A stretch of DNA of 64,000 nt, from NCBI RefSeq assembly GCF_017876595.1, contig NZ_JAGIOG010000001.1, forward strand, positions 1,178,001-1,242,000, given 5' to 3'. The position numbers and the translations under genes are program-made. Below, one piece after another: positions 1 to 8,439 of this stretch (within the stretch, counting starts at the first letter, position 1; every line of letters begins with the position of its first letter). The notes under the pieces were generated by a model. That model had not been told where the DNA came from and made no database searches. It saw only the letters and a list, made by a program, of their open reading frames with translations. This stretch comes from Aeromicrobium fastidiosum (lineage in GTDB: Bacteria; Actinomycetota; Actinomycetes; Propionibacteriales; Nocardioidaceae).

Positions 1-24
1 GATCCGCGCTGGGTCATCGTTTCG

Positions 25-1062
25 TCACGTCGTTGCCGTCCACTCCGCGGTGAGCGATGTGATCTGGTACGTGGTGGGATCGCCCATGCACTGCGCGGTG
101 CCGGTGTCGAACAGGACGACGTTGCGTCCACCGGGATCCAGAGAGCTCGAGTACAGGACCCCGTCGAGGTCGAGCGATTTTGCCATCTCGCACAGGTACT
201 GGGTCGGAATGTAATCGGTGGGCTGGTCGGAGCTTCGGACGGGCTTGCTCAGTTCTCCACTGAGCGCACACAGATAGCGGTAGAGCTCGACCTGGCTGAT
301 CTGATCGTCGACGGACTCCACCTCCGGGATGGAGAAGAAGTCCGGTACTGCGATGTCGGCAAGATTGAGGACCGCCACTCGCCGGGTCGGTCTGAATCTC
401 GCCACCGCGACCCGGGAGTGGTTGGAGACGCGCGTCTCGTAGATGCACGTCTGCTCTGAGTAGCCGAGGTACAGGTAGGGGATGCCGATCGGGTTCGCAC
501 GGCCGCCAGTCGCCAGCTCGGGCGGAGGCGCACTCATGTCGTCCGATGTGAGCAGGTTCGTGCCACACGGGCGCGCCCGGTAGAGATCGATGTCCGGGTC
601 GATGTGGAGCACCGAGTTGAGAAGAACTCGACTGAGGAGCTCCCCGTCCGGAACAGCCCGTGGAAAGTACCGGTTGTTCGAACGGATCTCGTCTGAGAAC
701 GCGGCCCAGGACTTCGCGTGATCAGCGATGACTCCGTCGGCGCGCGAGCGCAGGCGGACACGCACATCGTCGCCAAGCAGCTGATCGCCCTCGGGGAACA
801 TCGATGCCAGGAAGGCGTCGACCTGCTCAGAGCTGAGGGTGAAGATGGCCCAGTCCTCCTGGATGCGAACGGACAGCCGCTCGCCGCCCGGGTCGACCTC
901 GTAGATGGCGAGCAACCTGGAGAACCCGTCCAGCCAGGCCGCTGTCGGCCATGTGGCCGTCGCCCACTGGTGTCCGAAGTCGCAGGCCCCCGGCGATGAC
1001 TCGGGCGGCGAGGCGTTGGATACCCAGGTCGGAGCCGCGAAGCAGCTGGCGCAGGCCCTCAC
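25..1062 (-). CDS. RES-domain protein, last gene of a defence-like operon
   Basis: This 345-residue protein has a C-terminal RES-type domain. The visible pieces are a LYRARP stretch near residue 200, GRANPIGIPYLYLG followed by a Glu-containing IYETR, and a late DLDGVLYSSS...GGRNVVLF block, all typical of the family. RES proteins such as MbcT/ParT act on NAD+ or ADP-ribosylate targets and are usually toxins. The N-terminal ~190 residues resemble the extra domain of the longer two-domain RES proteins, not the compact RES toxin of RES/Xre pairs. No Xre-type antitoxin lies beside it. Its start overlaps the stop of the upstream beta-family gene by 4 bp, so the two are probably translationally coupled. 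RES assignment is fairly sure; role and target are inferred. Confidence 0.8.
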   Translation of the reverse strand: MRACASCFAAPTWVSNASPPESSPGACDFGHQWATATWPTAAWLDGFSRLLAIYEVDPGGERLSVRIQEDWAIFTLSSEQVDAFLASMFPEGDQLLGDDVRVRLRSRADGVIADHAKSWAAFSDEIRSNNRYFPRAVPDGELLSRVLLNSVLHIDPDIDLYRARPCGTNLLTSDDMSAPPPELATGGRANPIGIPYLYLGYSEQTCIYETRVSNHSRVAVARFRPTRRVAVLNLADIAVPDFFSIPEVESVDDQISQVELYRYLCALSGELSKPVRSSDQPTDYIPTQYLCEMAKSLDLDGVLYSSSLDPGGRNVVLFDTGTAQCMGDPTTYQITSLTAEWTATT

Positions 1063-2009
1063 GGGCGCTCCAGGATCTCCGCCACCAGCTCGAGGTGGTT
1101 GAGGATGGAGAGCTTCTTGACGATGCCCAGGCCCGGATACGTGTCGGCCGCTAGGTGGCCGCGCATGATCTCAGCTGCGTTGGTGTGAATGTCCTCTGCA
1201 TCGAGGAACGCCACCAGCTTGCCTGCGGCCTCGAGGAACTTGCCGCCCACGTTGGCCATGTCTCCGTTGGTCTCTGACGTGAAGTGCCGGATGCGGATGG
1301 GGCTTGCTGGATCGGGCTGATACGTCCAGTGGATGGCGACGGCACGCGGCGTGAATCCGCCAGAGGTCCACGCCTTGCCGATGGTCAGGTAGTCGCCGAA
1401 GCCGATGTGGTCGTCGTCGCCGTAGTAGAGAACGTCCTCGGTGAAGGTGCTCTCGGGCCGCTCGAGGTAGTCCGCGTTGCGCAGTTGTGGCACGAACCCG
1501 TCGTGCATGATGACCGAACCGTTCTGCGCCCGGAACGTTCGGTAGTGCCGGTCGCGCAGCTCGTCAGAGATGAGATCGAGCTGCCGGCCGAGCGCGTGGG
1601 TGCGGTCACGAAGCAGATCGAGATCGGCGGGGGTGCCGTCGTGAATCAGGGACAGCAGATTCTTTCCGTCGAACTGTGCCTCGAACGCGGCGAGGAGCGC
1701 AGCGACGTCTGTGTCCTCGCTGATGATGAGGCCCAGGTGCCATCGATGCGGCTCTGCGGCGACGAGCGATGCGATCTCGGTCGAGACCAGCGGGCCGGTG
1801 AGGTCGCCGACGGCCGGGTTCACCACGAGGATGGGGTTCACCCCGTTCGACCACAGTGCCTGGAGCGACCGTTCGAGCCCGCCCTCCGGCACCTTGACCG
1901 GCTCGATGACGGGCGTGATCTTGCCGCTCGTACCCAGTTGGGGGGCGGCCTCCTTCAGTGCGAGCAGCTCGAACTGTTTGCCTCGCAGGTACGGAAAGTA
2001 CACGGTCAC
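1059..2009 (-). CDS. beta family protein (sce7725-like)
   Basis: This 316-residue soluble protein begins MTVYFPYLRGKQFELLALKE, the hallmark opening of the family named after the phage T4 beta protein and of its sce7725-like relatives. It has no signal peptide or membrane segment. The function of the family is not established. sce7725-like proteins are known mainly from being encoded next to sce7726-like nucleases, which is the arrangement here. The gene overlaps its upstream and downstream neighbours by 4 bp each (ATGA-type junctions), so the three genes form one transcription and translation unit. A role as specificity or regulatory subunit of a nuclease-toxin system is inference only. Confidence 0.8.
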   Translation of the reverse strand: MTVYFPYLRGKQFELLALKEAAPQLGTSGKITPVIEPVKVPEGGLERSLQALWSNGVNPILVVNPAVGDLTGPLVSTEIASLVAAEPHRWHLGLIISEDTDVAALLAAFEAQFDGKNLLSLIHDGTPADLDLLRDRTHALGRQLDLISDELRDRHYRTFRAQNGSVIMHDGFVPQLRNADYLERPESTFTEDVLYYGDDDHIGFGDYLTIGKAWTSGGFTPRAVAIHWTYQPDPASPIRIRHFTSETNGDMANVGGKFLEAAGKLVAFLDAEDIHTNAAEIMRGHLAADTYPGLGIVKKLSILNHLELVAEILERP

Positions 2010-2875
2010 CCCTTGATCGAGAGCCAGGCTCTGAGGTTAGCCCCTTCCACCGACGTCGGATCGAGCTGCGCGAGCAACGCTCGCAGGGGGAACAGCGTGG
2101 GATCGCGGTGAAAGGAGACATCTCCGCGGAGCTGACGGGCCTTGATGGCTGCCCGCCATGCTGCGTGGAAGTCGGACGGCTCGAACTGCATGGCGATCTG
2201 GAGGTAGGCGTCGTACCGGCGGCCGTTCGGTACGTCGGGGACATCGGCTCCCAGACGCACAAGGGCGGCCTGGGCTTCGGCGACTCGCAGCGTGTTGAGC
2301 ATCGTGCGGATGCAGAGGGCCTCGCTAGTGGCGACTGCTGTCTTGACGCCCGACAGGTGCCAGCGCTGCCCGACAGAGATGAGGCCTGCGGGGGTGCCCT
2401 CGAGCTGCTTCGCATAGCGGTCGACGGCAGTCTCGTGCACGACTACGTTGACCAGCGGGACGGCTCGGTAGTAGTCCGCCAGCTGACCGATCAACTTCTC
2501 CGGGTTGTCGAGCTCGGTCTTGATCTCGTAGACCGTCGCCTCGCCGTTGACGAACACGGCGTCGGCCACGGAGCCGCCGATCGCGAATTCGTTGAGCAGC
2601 ACCGAGTTGGCGGCTCGGTGGCGGCCGACGAAGATCTTGCTGGCGATGAGGTTCTTGTAGACGTACTCGTTGCGGTACGACTGCGCCAGCACCTTGTATG
2701 CAGCATCGACGACCTCGGCGTTGCTGCAGTCTTGGGGGAGATCGAGGTCAGATCGCAGGCGGACGATGATCGTGTCGAGGGCGGGGCTAGCGCCGTGGGC
2801 GAGCAACGGCCGGAACGACCTCGTCGTGAAGACCTGTGCCGCAGATCGGGCGACGGTCGGGGCGGTCGACGCCAC
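2006..2875 (-). CDS. sce7726 family protein, PD-(D/E)XK nuclease-like
   Basis: This 289-residue protein is the first gene of the three-gene operon. The central region has RNEYVYKN (about residues 68-75), a conserved Glu near 95, then SVADAVF (Asp about 105) and VYEIK (Glu about 117, Lys about 119). This D-(E)xK arrangement is that of restriction-endonuclease-fold enzymes, and the whole pattern matches the sce7726 family. It starts with GTG, preceded by GGAGG at a good distance. The family is regularly encoded beside sce7725/beta-like genes and has been suspected of restriction-like activity; that activity is not shown by sequence alone. Confidence 0.82.
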   Translation of the reverse strand: MASTAPTVARSAAQVFTTRSFRPLLAHGASPALDTIIVRLRSDLDLPQDCSNAEVVDAAYKVLAQSYRNEYVYKNLIASKIFVGRHRAANSVLLNEFAIGGSVADAVFVNGEATVYEIKTELDNPEKLIGQLADYYRAVPLVNVVVHETAVDRYAKQLEGTPAGLISVGQRWHLSGVKTAVATSEALCIRTMLNTLRVAEAQAALVRLGADVPDVPNGRRYDAYLQIAMQFEPSDFHAAWRAAIKARQLRGDVSFHRDPTLFPLRALLAQLDPTSVEGANLRAWLSIKG

Positions 2876-3116
2876 AGCACCCTCCGTTCATCGCGAACTG
2901 GTCGAAGTCTAGCCTCTCAGTCCGGTGCCGGGACGTGGCCACGATCGGCCGCGAGACCATGTTCCTCGCGAGGTGACGTCGGTCATCTGTGTGCGCCGAT
3001 GGTCGGGCTCTGTGATTCACTCTGGTGGCAGCGGCACGTTCCGCACGCCCAGCTCAGCCGCCCCCGTGCCCACCCGGTGGATACGCTGACCGCGGGGCCA
3101 CTCCAGGGAGAGCGAC

Positions 3117-4148
3117 GTGAGTACGGTGACGAGCGGCTTGCGGAGCTTGGCCACGATGGCCCATCTGCTGACGCAGAAGCACGTGCTCAACGACCTCCTC
3201 GAGACAGCCGCTGAGCACGCCTGCGAGGCGTTGGGTGCCGCCACGGTGTCGATCAGTCGGGTCGTGCCCAGCGGGGACGTCGTGGAGACGCTCATCAACG
3301 TCGGCGACCTCGCCGATGGTGAGCAGCGGTGGCCCGATGACGAGACGTACGAGATCTGGGGCGACCGTGGCCTGATGTCGGCCGTCATCGACCGCACCAC
3401 GATGGTCGAGAGCGTCGACGACGTCCAGGCGGACGATCGTGAGCGGGCCCTCCTGCGCCGGCTCGGCAAGGGCTGCTCGTTGACGTCGCCGATCGTCGTC
3501 GACGGCAACACGTGGGGCGAGGTCTACGCGACACGTCACGTGGGAGTGCCGGTGTTCGACCGTGACGCCGTGGGGTACGCGGAGGTGCTCGTCGCGATCC
3601 TGGCCGCAGCCATCGCACGGACGATCCGCGAGACCGATCTGCAGGAGCTGGCGTTCCACGACCCCCTCACGGGTCTGTTCAACCGGCGGGCGCTCGACGA
3701 GCACGCCGCAGCGCTGTTCGATCTCGGCGACGAGCCGTCACGGGCGGTCGTGGTGGTGGCGCTCGACGTCAACCGGCTCAAGCAGGTCAACGACACCGAG
3801 GGGCACGCGACGGGCGACCGGGTGCTCCGTTCGCTGGCCGCGGCACTGGCCTTCACGTTCGAGCAGATCGCGTCGAGCATCGTCGCGCGGGTCGGCGGCG
3901 ACGAGTTCACGGTCGTGGCCTCGGGCGATGACGTCGTCCTGGTCGAGGACGCGGTGCGCACGCTCTGCCGCGACGTGACGGACAAGAGCGATCGCATCGG
4001 TCTGTCCGCCGGCATCGCGTCGGTCGTGCTGACTCCCGACTCCGAGATCACGATGCCCGATCTGTTCGCGGCTGCCGATCGGGCGCTCTACGTCGCCAAG
4101 CGGACGGGCTCAGTCGGCCCGGTGATCGCTGACGACCTCGTCGCCTGA
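3117..4148 (+). CDS. GAF-GGDEF diguanylate cyclase
   Basis: Residues about 1-165 form a GAF-like sensory domain. From about 170 there is a GGDEF domain opening with HDPLTGLFNRRAL and carrying an intact RVGGDEF active-site loop, so it should make cyclic di-GMP from GTP. The RxxD inhibitory I-site normally found five residues before GGDEF is absent (the residues are SSIVA), so product feedback inhibition is unlikely. There is no membrane segment, so the protein is cytosolic. The start is GTG with a purine-rich GGGAGAG upstream. It converges on the VanZ-like gene, with the two 3' ends overlapping by about 39 bp. No EAL or PilZ partner is in the window. Confidence 0.9.
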   Translation: MSTVTSGLRSLATMAHLLTQKHVLNDLLETAAEHACEALGAATVSISRVVPSGDVVETLINVGDLADGEQRWPDDETYEIWGDRGLMSAVIDRTTMVESVDDVQADDRERALLRRLGKGCSLTSPIVVDGNTWGEVYATRHVGVPVFDRDAVGYAEVLVAILAAAIARTIRETDLQELAFHDPLTGLFNRRALDEHAAALFDLGDEPSRAVVVVALDVNRLKQVNDTEGHATGDRVLRSLAAALAFTFEQIASSIVARVGGDEFTVVASGDDVVLVEDAVRTLCRDVTDKSDRIGLSAGIASVVLTPDSEITMPDLFAAADRALYVAKRTGSVGPVIADDLVA

Positions 4149-4559
4149 CCGTCGACCCATCGCGCGGGCCCCGACGACGAGCAGCCCGCCGATCAGGCCG
4201 CCCAGCGTGTTGGCCATGACGTCGTTGAGGCTCGCGAAGCGCTCGGGCCGCAGCGCCTGCTGCAGCAGCTCGATCGTGACGGTGGTCGCGAACGCCACGC
4301 CGACCGCCGCCAGCCAGCTCCAGTGACGGAACCACAGCAGCACGAGGACGCCGAGGGGCACGAACAGCACGACATTGGCCGAGGTCTCGACGAGGTCATA
4401 GGCCTGCCAGGGCTGCAGGTCGAGCAGATCTGTCATCCACCGCACCGGTGCGAAGTCGGTGACGGGCACTCCGCGGTCGACCGGCGTCTTCCACAACCCG
4501 ATCAACGCCAGCGCGACGGCGTAGAGGCCCGTGGCGAGGACGAGCCGGCGGGAGCGCAT
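4110..4559 (-). CDS. VanZ-like membrane protein
   Basis: A small integral membrane protein of about 149 residues with four hydrophobic segments and the VanZ-type signature FVPLGVLVLL, followed by a Glu-rich IELLQQAL helix and SLNDVMANTLGG. VanZ-like proteins are linked to teicoplanin/lipoglycopeptide resistance in enterococci, but most chromosomal homologues have no defined role. The ATG at 4559 (MRSRRLVLATG) is chosen because the membrane helix starts immediately after it and GAGAG lies upstream. The frame stays open a further 20 residues to 4619 with a polar, unlikely N-terminus. Its 3' end overlaps that of the diguanylate cyclase gene. Confidence 0.82.
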   Translation of the reverse strand: MRSRRLVLATGLYAVALALIGLWKTPVDRGVPVTDFAPVRWMTDLLDLQPWQAYDLVETSANVVLFVPLGVLVLLWFRHWSWLAAVGVAFATTVTIELLQQALRPERFASLNDVMANTLGGLIGGLLVVGARAMGRRSGDEVVSDHRAD

Positions 4560-4660
4560 CTCTCGATCGTAGTGAGCCCGTGGTTGAGCGGCATGGCCCA
4601 ACGATGTCGGGTCAGACACGTCCGTCGGGCGGACGTGCCCGCACCACCTAGAATCACCAG

Positions 4661-5578
4661 GTGAGCAAGTCCCTGCAACGTGCCCTTCTGGCCCTGTTCG
4701 TCGTGGTCGACATCGTCCTCGTCATCGGAGCCGTCCGACACGTCAATGGCACTCCCGAGCAGAGCGATCTGCCGGCGACGTCGTCGGCATCTGCCGCCCC
4801 GTCCCCGTCGGCTGATGCGGCGGCTGATGCCTCGGCGACGCCGGCAGCCTCCGAGCAGCTCCCGTTCGACTTCACCGCTGCCGATGCGGTCTCGTTGTCG
4901 GCCGCCAACGACGGCACGGTCGTCTACGGCACCCGCGGACGGTGCAGCGACCCTGAGGCCTCGGTGCGGGTCTCGACCGATGGCGGTGCCGACTTCGGTG
5001 CCTCACCGACCGGACTGACCTCGGTGCTCGCGGTCAAGGCCGTCGACGCCGGTTCGATCTCGGTGGTCGGCACGACGGCCGACTGCAAGGTTCAGCAGGT
5101 CACCTCAGGCGATGGCGGTGCCTCGTGGACGGCCGCCGACGACGTCCCGCTGTGGTACCCCGCTCCGGACGACACCACGAAGGTCGTCACCCCCGACCGC
5201 ACGTCGACTCCCCGCGAGGGCTGCGTCGTGACCTCGATCAGCCAGGTCACCGACGAGTCCGGACGCGTGACGTGCGCGGACGGCTCGGTGCTCGGCTCCG
5301 GCGACAACGGCAAGACGTGGGTCGCCTTGGGCCGGCTCGACAACGTGCGGGTCGCGACGTTCCTGACCCCGAGCGCCGGCTACGCGCTGGCACGCTTCAG
5401 CGGATGCGCCGCCAACGCGTTCACCACCACGGACGGCGGTGTCACGTGGACGCCGGGTGGATGCATCTCGGGCGAGCCGGCGCGCGCGATCGCGGCGACG
5501 TCCAGCCGCCTGGTGGCCGTCGTCGATGCCGACGTCTACGACAGCGAGAACAACGGCACCACCTGGATGCAGCCGTAA
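4661..5578 (+). CDS. Anchored or secreted BNR-repeat (sialidase-like propeller) protein
   Basis: The 305-residue product has an N-terminal hydrophobic segment (about 7-27) acting as signal anchor, then a Ser/Ala/Pro/Asp-rich linker to about residue 70. The rest shows Asp-box motifs of beta-propellers: STDGGADF, SGDGGASW, SGDNGKTW and TTDGGVTW. No sialidase catalytic residues are evident, so a binding or structural envelope role is more likely than an enzymatic one. GTG start. The stop codon is the first base triplet of a 27-bp tandem repeat. Paired cysteines in the exported part could form disulfides. Confidence 0.75.
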   Translation: MSKSLQRALLALFVVVDIVLVIGAVRHVNGTPEQSDLPATSSASAAPSPSADAAADASATPAASEQLPFDFTAADAVSLSAANDGTVVYGTRGRCSDPEASVRVSTDGGADFGASPTGLTSVLAVKAVDAGSISVVGTTADCKVQQVTSGDGGASWTAADDVPLWYPAPDDTTKVVTPDRTSTPREGCVVTSISQVTDESGRVTCADGSVLGSGDNGKTWVALGRLDNVRVATFLTPSAGYALARFSGCAANAFTTTDGGVTWTPGGCISGEPARAIAATSSRLVAVVDADVYDSENNGTTWMQP

Positions 5579-5629
5579 CGCCCGTTGAGCCTGTCGAAAC
5601 GCTAACGCCCGTTGAGCTTGTCGAAACGC
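5576..5629. repeat. 27-bp tandem repeat (two copies) of the TTGAGCCTGTCGAAA family
   Basis: Two adjacent 27-bp copies differ at one base in the core: GTTGAGCCTGTCGAAAC at 5584-5600 and GTTGAGCTTGTCGAAAC at 5611-5627. The first copy begins with the stop codon of the preceding gene. Further copies occur at 5897-5912, 38509-38523 (inverted) and 40541-40568 (an inverted pair), so this is a dispersed intergenic repeat. Confidence 0.85.
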
Positions 5630-5630
5630 C

Positions 5631-5888
5631 TCAGTCGACCCGCTCACTGAGCGCGTGTCGGTGCATCGGATGCACGTAGAAGACCGTGCGGCCGTCCTCG
5701 ATGGTCCTGAAGTACGAGTCAGTCCTGATCGCGTCGACGTAGACGATCTGCACCGACGTGTCAGTCGCGAGAGCACTCGCGAGCAGCTGGTCGACTCTGG
5801 CAGGCATGTCCGGGCGTTCTTGTAGGAGGTCTGCGCAGTGGCTGAACGCACCGACAATCCTAGAGAACGTCGGCCCATTGCGGAGCAT
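5631..5888 (-). CDS. Hypothetical small protein between repeats
   Basis: An 85-residue frame with reasonable protein-like composition (VQIVYVDAIRTDSYF and VFYVHPMHRHALSERVD near the C-terminus), no signal peptide and no recognised domain. It is bounded on both sides by copies of the GTTGAGCCTGTCGAAAC repeat. No strong ribosome binding site is visible. It may be a real orphan gene or the 3' remnant of a longer one. No function is proposed. Confidence 0.4.
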   Translation of the reverse strand: MLRNGPTFSRIVGAFSHCADLLQERPDMPARVDQLLASALATDTSVQIVYVDAIRTDSYFRTIEDGRTVFYVHPMHRHALSERVD

Positions 5889-5896
5889 TTTCGCCG

Positions 5897-5912
5897 GTTG
5901 AGCCTGTCGAAA
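5897..5912. repeat. Dispersed TTGAGCCTGTCGAAA repeat, single copy
   Basis: One copy of the repeat core GTTGAGCCTGTCGAAA lies just downstream of the stop codon of the DUF4012 gene (stop at 5916-5918 on the minus strand). It is in the same orientation as the tandem copies at 5576-5629. Confidence 0.8.
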
Positions 5913-5915
5913 CCC

Positions 5916-7697
5916 TCAGCAAGCGCTGCGAACAACCGAGCTCTCAGACCCCGGCTTGATCGACGGCGTAGCCAGCACCTGCGTCGACCCACGCTGGCCC
6001 TTGCCCGACACGACCGTGGCCTTGACGGTCACGGTCTGGCCCGGATCGAGCTGGACGGTCGTCAGGTCGACCCCGCGCCCGTCCTGCGTCAGCGGGTAGG
6101 CAGCGTCCTCGCCGTCGATCGTCAGCGCCGTGACCTTGCCGCCGTTGGGCGCGTAGAGGTAGTAGTTGAGCAGCATCGACCCGGGCTCGGCGCCGAAGCC
6201 CGGCCCGCGGATCGACTCCGGCAGCTGAGCCGAATCGGCAGGAGCGGACGACGTCAACGTCGTGGTCGTCTCATACGTCTGCACGCCGGCAGCGCTGCAC
6301 TTGGTCGCCTTCGCGGCGATGTCGTAGTCGAGGTAGTACTGCATCTTCGCGCCGGTGGCGTCGTTCAGGTAGATGCCAAGCGCGGAGTCGGCGGCCTTGC
6401 CGGTGGGCAGCTTGCCGGCCACAGCGGAGTTGCCGAGCTCGTCGGTGATGCTCGTGTCCTTGGTCCACACCTGCACGCGCCGCTCGTTGGCCGCGCGGGT
6501 GAGCGCCTTCAGTAGGGCGGTCGGGTCGCCCTGACCGGCCAGCACTTTGTCGAAGATCTTCTGCGTCGCTGATGCGAAGAATGCGTCCTGCGCGCCAGGC
6601 TCCGGGTAGTTGACGTAGACGCCGTTGAGCAGCACGTCCACAGCGTTGGACGACGTCAGCGTCGACCCGTCCTCCAGCTCGATGGGTCCGATCCCCTTGA
6701 GGACGTAGGAGAGCGTCACCGGGTCGACCGACAGCACGCCGTCGACGTCGATGCCCTTCTCGCGGGCCAGTATGGCCGTGCCGATCTCGGCCGCGCGAGG
6801 AAAGTCGGGCGTGAAGTTGACGTCGCGGAAGTCGCTGACCAGCTTCGTGTCGAAGAGGTCGCTCTCTTCGGCCGAGATGGGCGTCGCCTTGTAGGGCAGG
6901 TCGCCCATGGACGCTCCCGAGCCCTGCTGGCCGAGCGAGATCTTGCCGTCGTCCACGTCGAGCACGGCATAGGCGCCGGGCAGGCCGCCAGTGGCACGGA
7001 TTTCCGCGTTGTTCTGAAAGATCAACAGGTACGTGTGCTTGCCGGTCAGCATCTGGGGGACGACATCGGACGCGGTCGTCGCCCGCCGCGCGATCGTGGC
7101 GGCACGGGTCAGCTTGTCCTGCACGTCCTCGACCGGGCCGCGCAGCGAGCCAGCCAGGGTTGATGAGTCGATCGCATTGACGTCGGCGGAGGCCGTGTCG
7201 ATCACCCGCGACGAGGCAGTGACGTTAGGGCCGATGGCGGCGATGGCCGCCACGTTGATCGAGCCGCCGGTGGGGTTGAAGGTCTTGCCGTTGAACTGGT
7301 CGGCGATGTCGACCAGCGGCGGCAGACCGTCGTCGGCCACGGTGCGGAGCGAGGAGGTGACGGTGCGGACGGCGTTGACATTCTTGCCGGCGACCGGCAG
7401 CTTCGCCGCCACGGAGAACAGCGCACCAGACAGGGTGGAGTCGGCGTCGCCGATGCTCTGCTGCAGTTCATCGAGCGATTTCTTGGCGGCGGCCTGGTCA
7501 CCGGACTCGAGTGCTGACTGCAGGTCGGAGGCACTGGCGGTGGCGACGTCGATGTCATCGCGCGCCGATGACAGCTGCGAGTAGCCGTAGACGGCGACAC
7601 TTGCGGCGACGACGAGCAGTAGGCCAAGAACGCCGAGGATGATCGTCCGCCGGCGGGGACTCTTGTTCGTCGTCGCTGCACTACGTGAGCTGCTCAC
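5916..7697 (-). CDS. DUF4012 family membrane-anchored exported protein
   Basis: The 593-residue product starts with a basic segment (SPRRR), one transmembrane helix at about 18-40, then a predicted helical region (about 45-110) and a large extracytoplasmic domain. The block TYLLIFQNNAEIRATGGLPGAYAV, followed by DLF...FRDVNFTPDFPRAA, is diagnostic of DUF4012, a family common in actinobacterial polysaccharide loci and distantly reminiscent of LytR-CpsA-Psr attachment proteins. A role in polymer assembly or wall attachment is inferred from location beside the chain-length kinase. GTG start with GGGGAAGG upstream. A strong terminator hairpin separates it from the upstream secreted-protein gene. 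Confidence 0.85.
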   Translation of the reverse strand: MSSSRSAATTNKSPRRRTIILGVLGLLLVVAASVAVYGYSQLSSARDDIDVATASASDLQSALESGDQAAAKKSLDELQQSIGDADSTLSGALFSVAAKLPVAGKNVNAVRTVTSSLRTVADDGLPPLVDIADQFNGKTFNPTGGSINVAAIAAIGPNVTASSRVIDTASADVNAIDSSTLAGSLRGPVEDVQDKLTRAATIARRATTASDVVPQMLTGKHTYLLIFQNNAEIRATGGLPGAYAVLDVDDGKISLGQQGSGASMGDLPYKATPISAEESDLFDTKLVSDFRDVNFTPDFPRAAEIGTAILAREKGIDVDGVLSVDPVTLSYVLKGIGPIELEDGSTLTSSNAVDVLLNGVYVNYPEPGAQDAFFASATQKIFDKVLAGQGDPTALLKALTRAANERRVQVWTKDTSITDELGNSAVAGKLPTGKAADSALGIYLNDATGAKMQYYLDYDIAAKATKCSAAGVQTYETTTTLTSSAPADSAQLPESIRGPGFGAEPGSMLLNYYLYAPNGGKVTALTIDGEDAAYPLTQDGRGVDLTTVQLDPGQTVTVKATVVSGKGQRGSTQVLATPSIKPGSESSVVRSAC

Positions 7698-7733
7698 GGT
7701 GACCTTCCCCTGCTGATTGGTGCCTCAAACACA

Positions 7734-7768
7734 CAGAAGTGGGGCTGCCGAGGGCAGCCCCACTTCTG
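7734..7768 (-). terminator. Perfect 16-bp stem terminator hairpin
   Basis: Bases 7734-7749 pair perfectly with 7753-7768 around the 3-nt loop GAG (arm begins CAGAAGTGGGGC). It sits 26 bp downstream of the secreted Lys-rich gene (stop at 7794, minus strand) and before the DUF4012 gene. No clear U-tract follows, as is usual in actinomycetes. Confidence 0.8.
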
Positions 7769-7793
7769 AGGTGAACGCTGGAGCGCTCGCGGT

Positions 7794-8240
7794 CTACTTG
7801 TTGCGAATCTTGATCTTCGACTTGCCCTTGCTCGTCTTGAAGACCGAGCCGGTGCTGGGCTTGAACGTGAACTTGATCGTCCTGGTCTGCGTGGTGCTGA
7901 CCTTCGGCATCTTGAGCTTGACGTTCGCCTTGCCGTTGCGGACCTTGAACTTGTACGTCTTGCCGTTGAACTTGACGATCAGGGTGCCGCTCTTGACCTT
8001 GACGTTGCCCGCCTTGATCTTGATCGTGATCTTGACGTTCGATCCCTCGGTCACCACCTTGGTCTTCGCCGGCGGCACGGGCGTCGTGCCCGGGATGGGG
8101 GCCGGCGCGGGAGTCGGGACCGGGATCGGAACGGTGGGAACGGTGCCGGGGTAGTCAGCCGCAGAGGCACCGCTGGTGAAAGCGCCCATGCCGAGAACCA
8201 GAGCGACCGATGCGATGAACGCAATCAGAATCTTCTTCAT
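7794..8240 (-). CDS. Secreted Lys-rich small protein
   Basis: A 148-residue product from an ATG at 8240 preceded by AAGGAC. It opens with a typical signal peptide (MKKILIAFIASV..., likely Ala-Ala cleavage near residue 28). A Pro-rich linker (VPTVPIPVPTPAPAPIPG) follows, then a strongly basic beta-rich domain of alternating Val/Lys/Thr (VKITIKIK, VKVKSGTL, IKFTFK) resembling a small Ig-like fold. The basic exported domain could bind acidic exopolysaccharide or wall polymer; that is inference. The frame remains open upstream to 8363, but the signal peptide and SD fix the start. Confidence 0.75.
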   Translation of the reverse strand: MKKILIAFIASVALVLGMGAFTSGASAADYPGTVPTVPIPVPTPAPAPIPGTTPVPPAKTKVVTEGSNVKITIKIKAGNVKVKSGTLIVKFNGKTYKFKVRNGKANVKLKMPKVSTTQTRTIKFTFKPSTGSVFKTSKGKSKIKIRNK

Positions 8241-8439
8241 GGTTGTCCTTGTCTTTGGCACAGGTGCCATCTGGGTGAATCTGGGGGTGAAGTCTCGTCC
8301 TAGCGTAAAGGACGTTCGCCCTGCTTGCGACGGTCCGGCGATATTTTCACGCGGTCGAAACATGGCAGCGTCGTCGCATTTGCGGGTTTGTTGATCGCCT
8401 CAGCGTGAACGGTGCATCTGAGGCGTAGAAGCAAGTGAC

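Noticed and set aside
5838..6515. 225-residue plus-strand frame
   Set aside because: Antisense to the DUF4012 gene and spanning a dispersed repeat; Arg/Gly-rich shadow.
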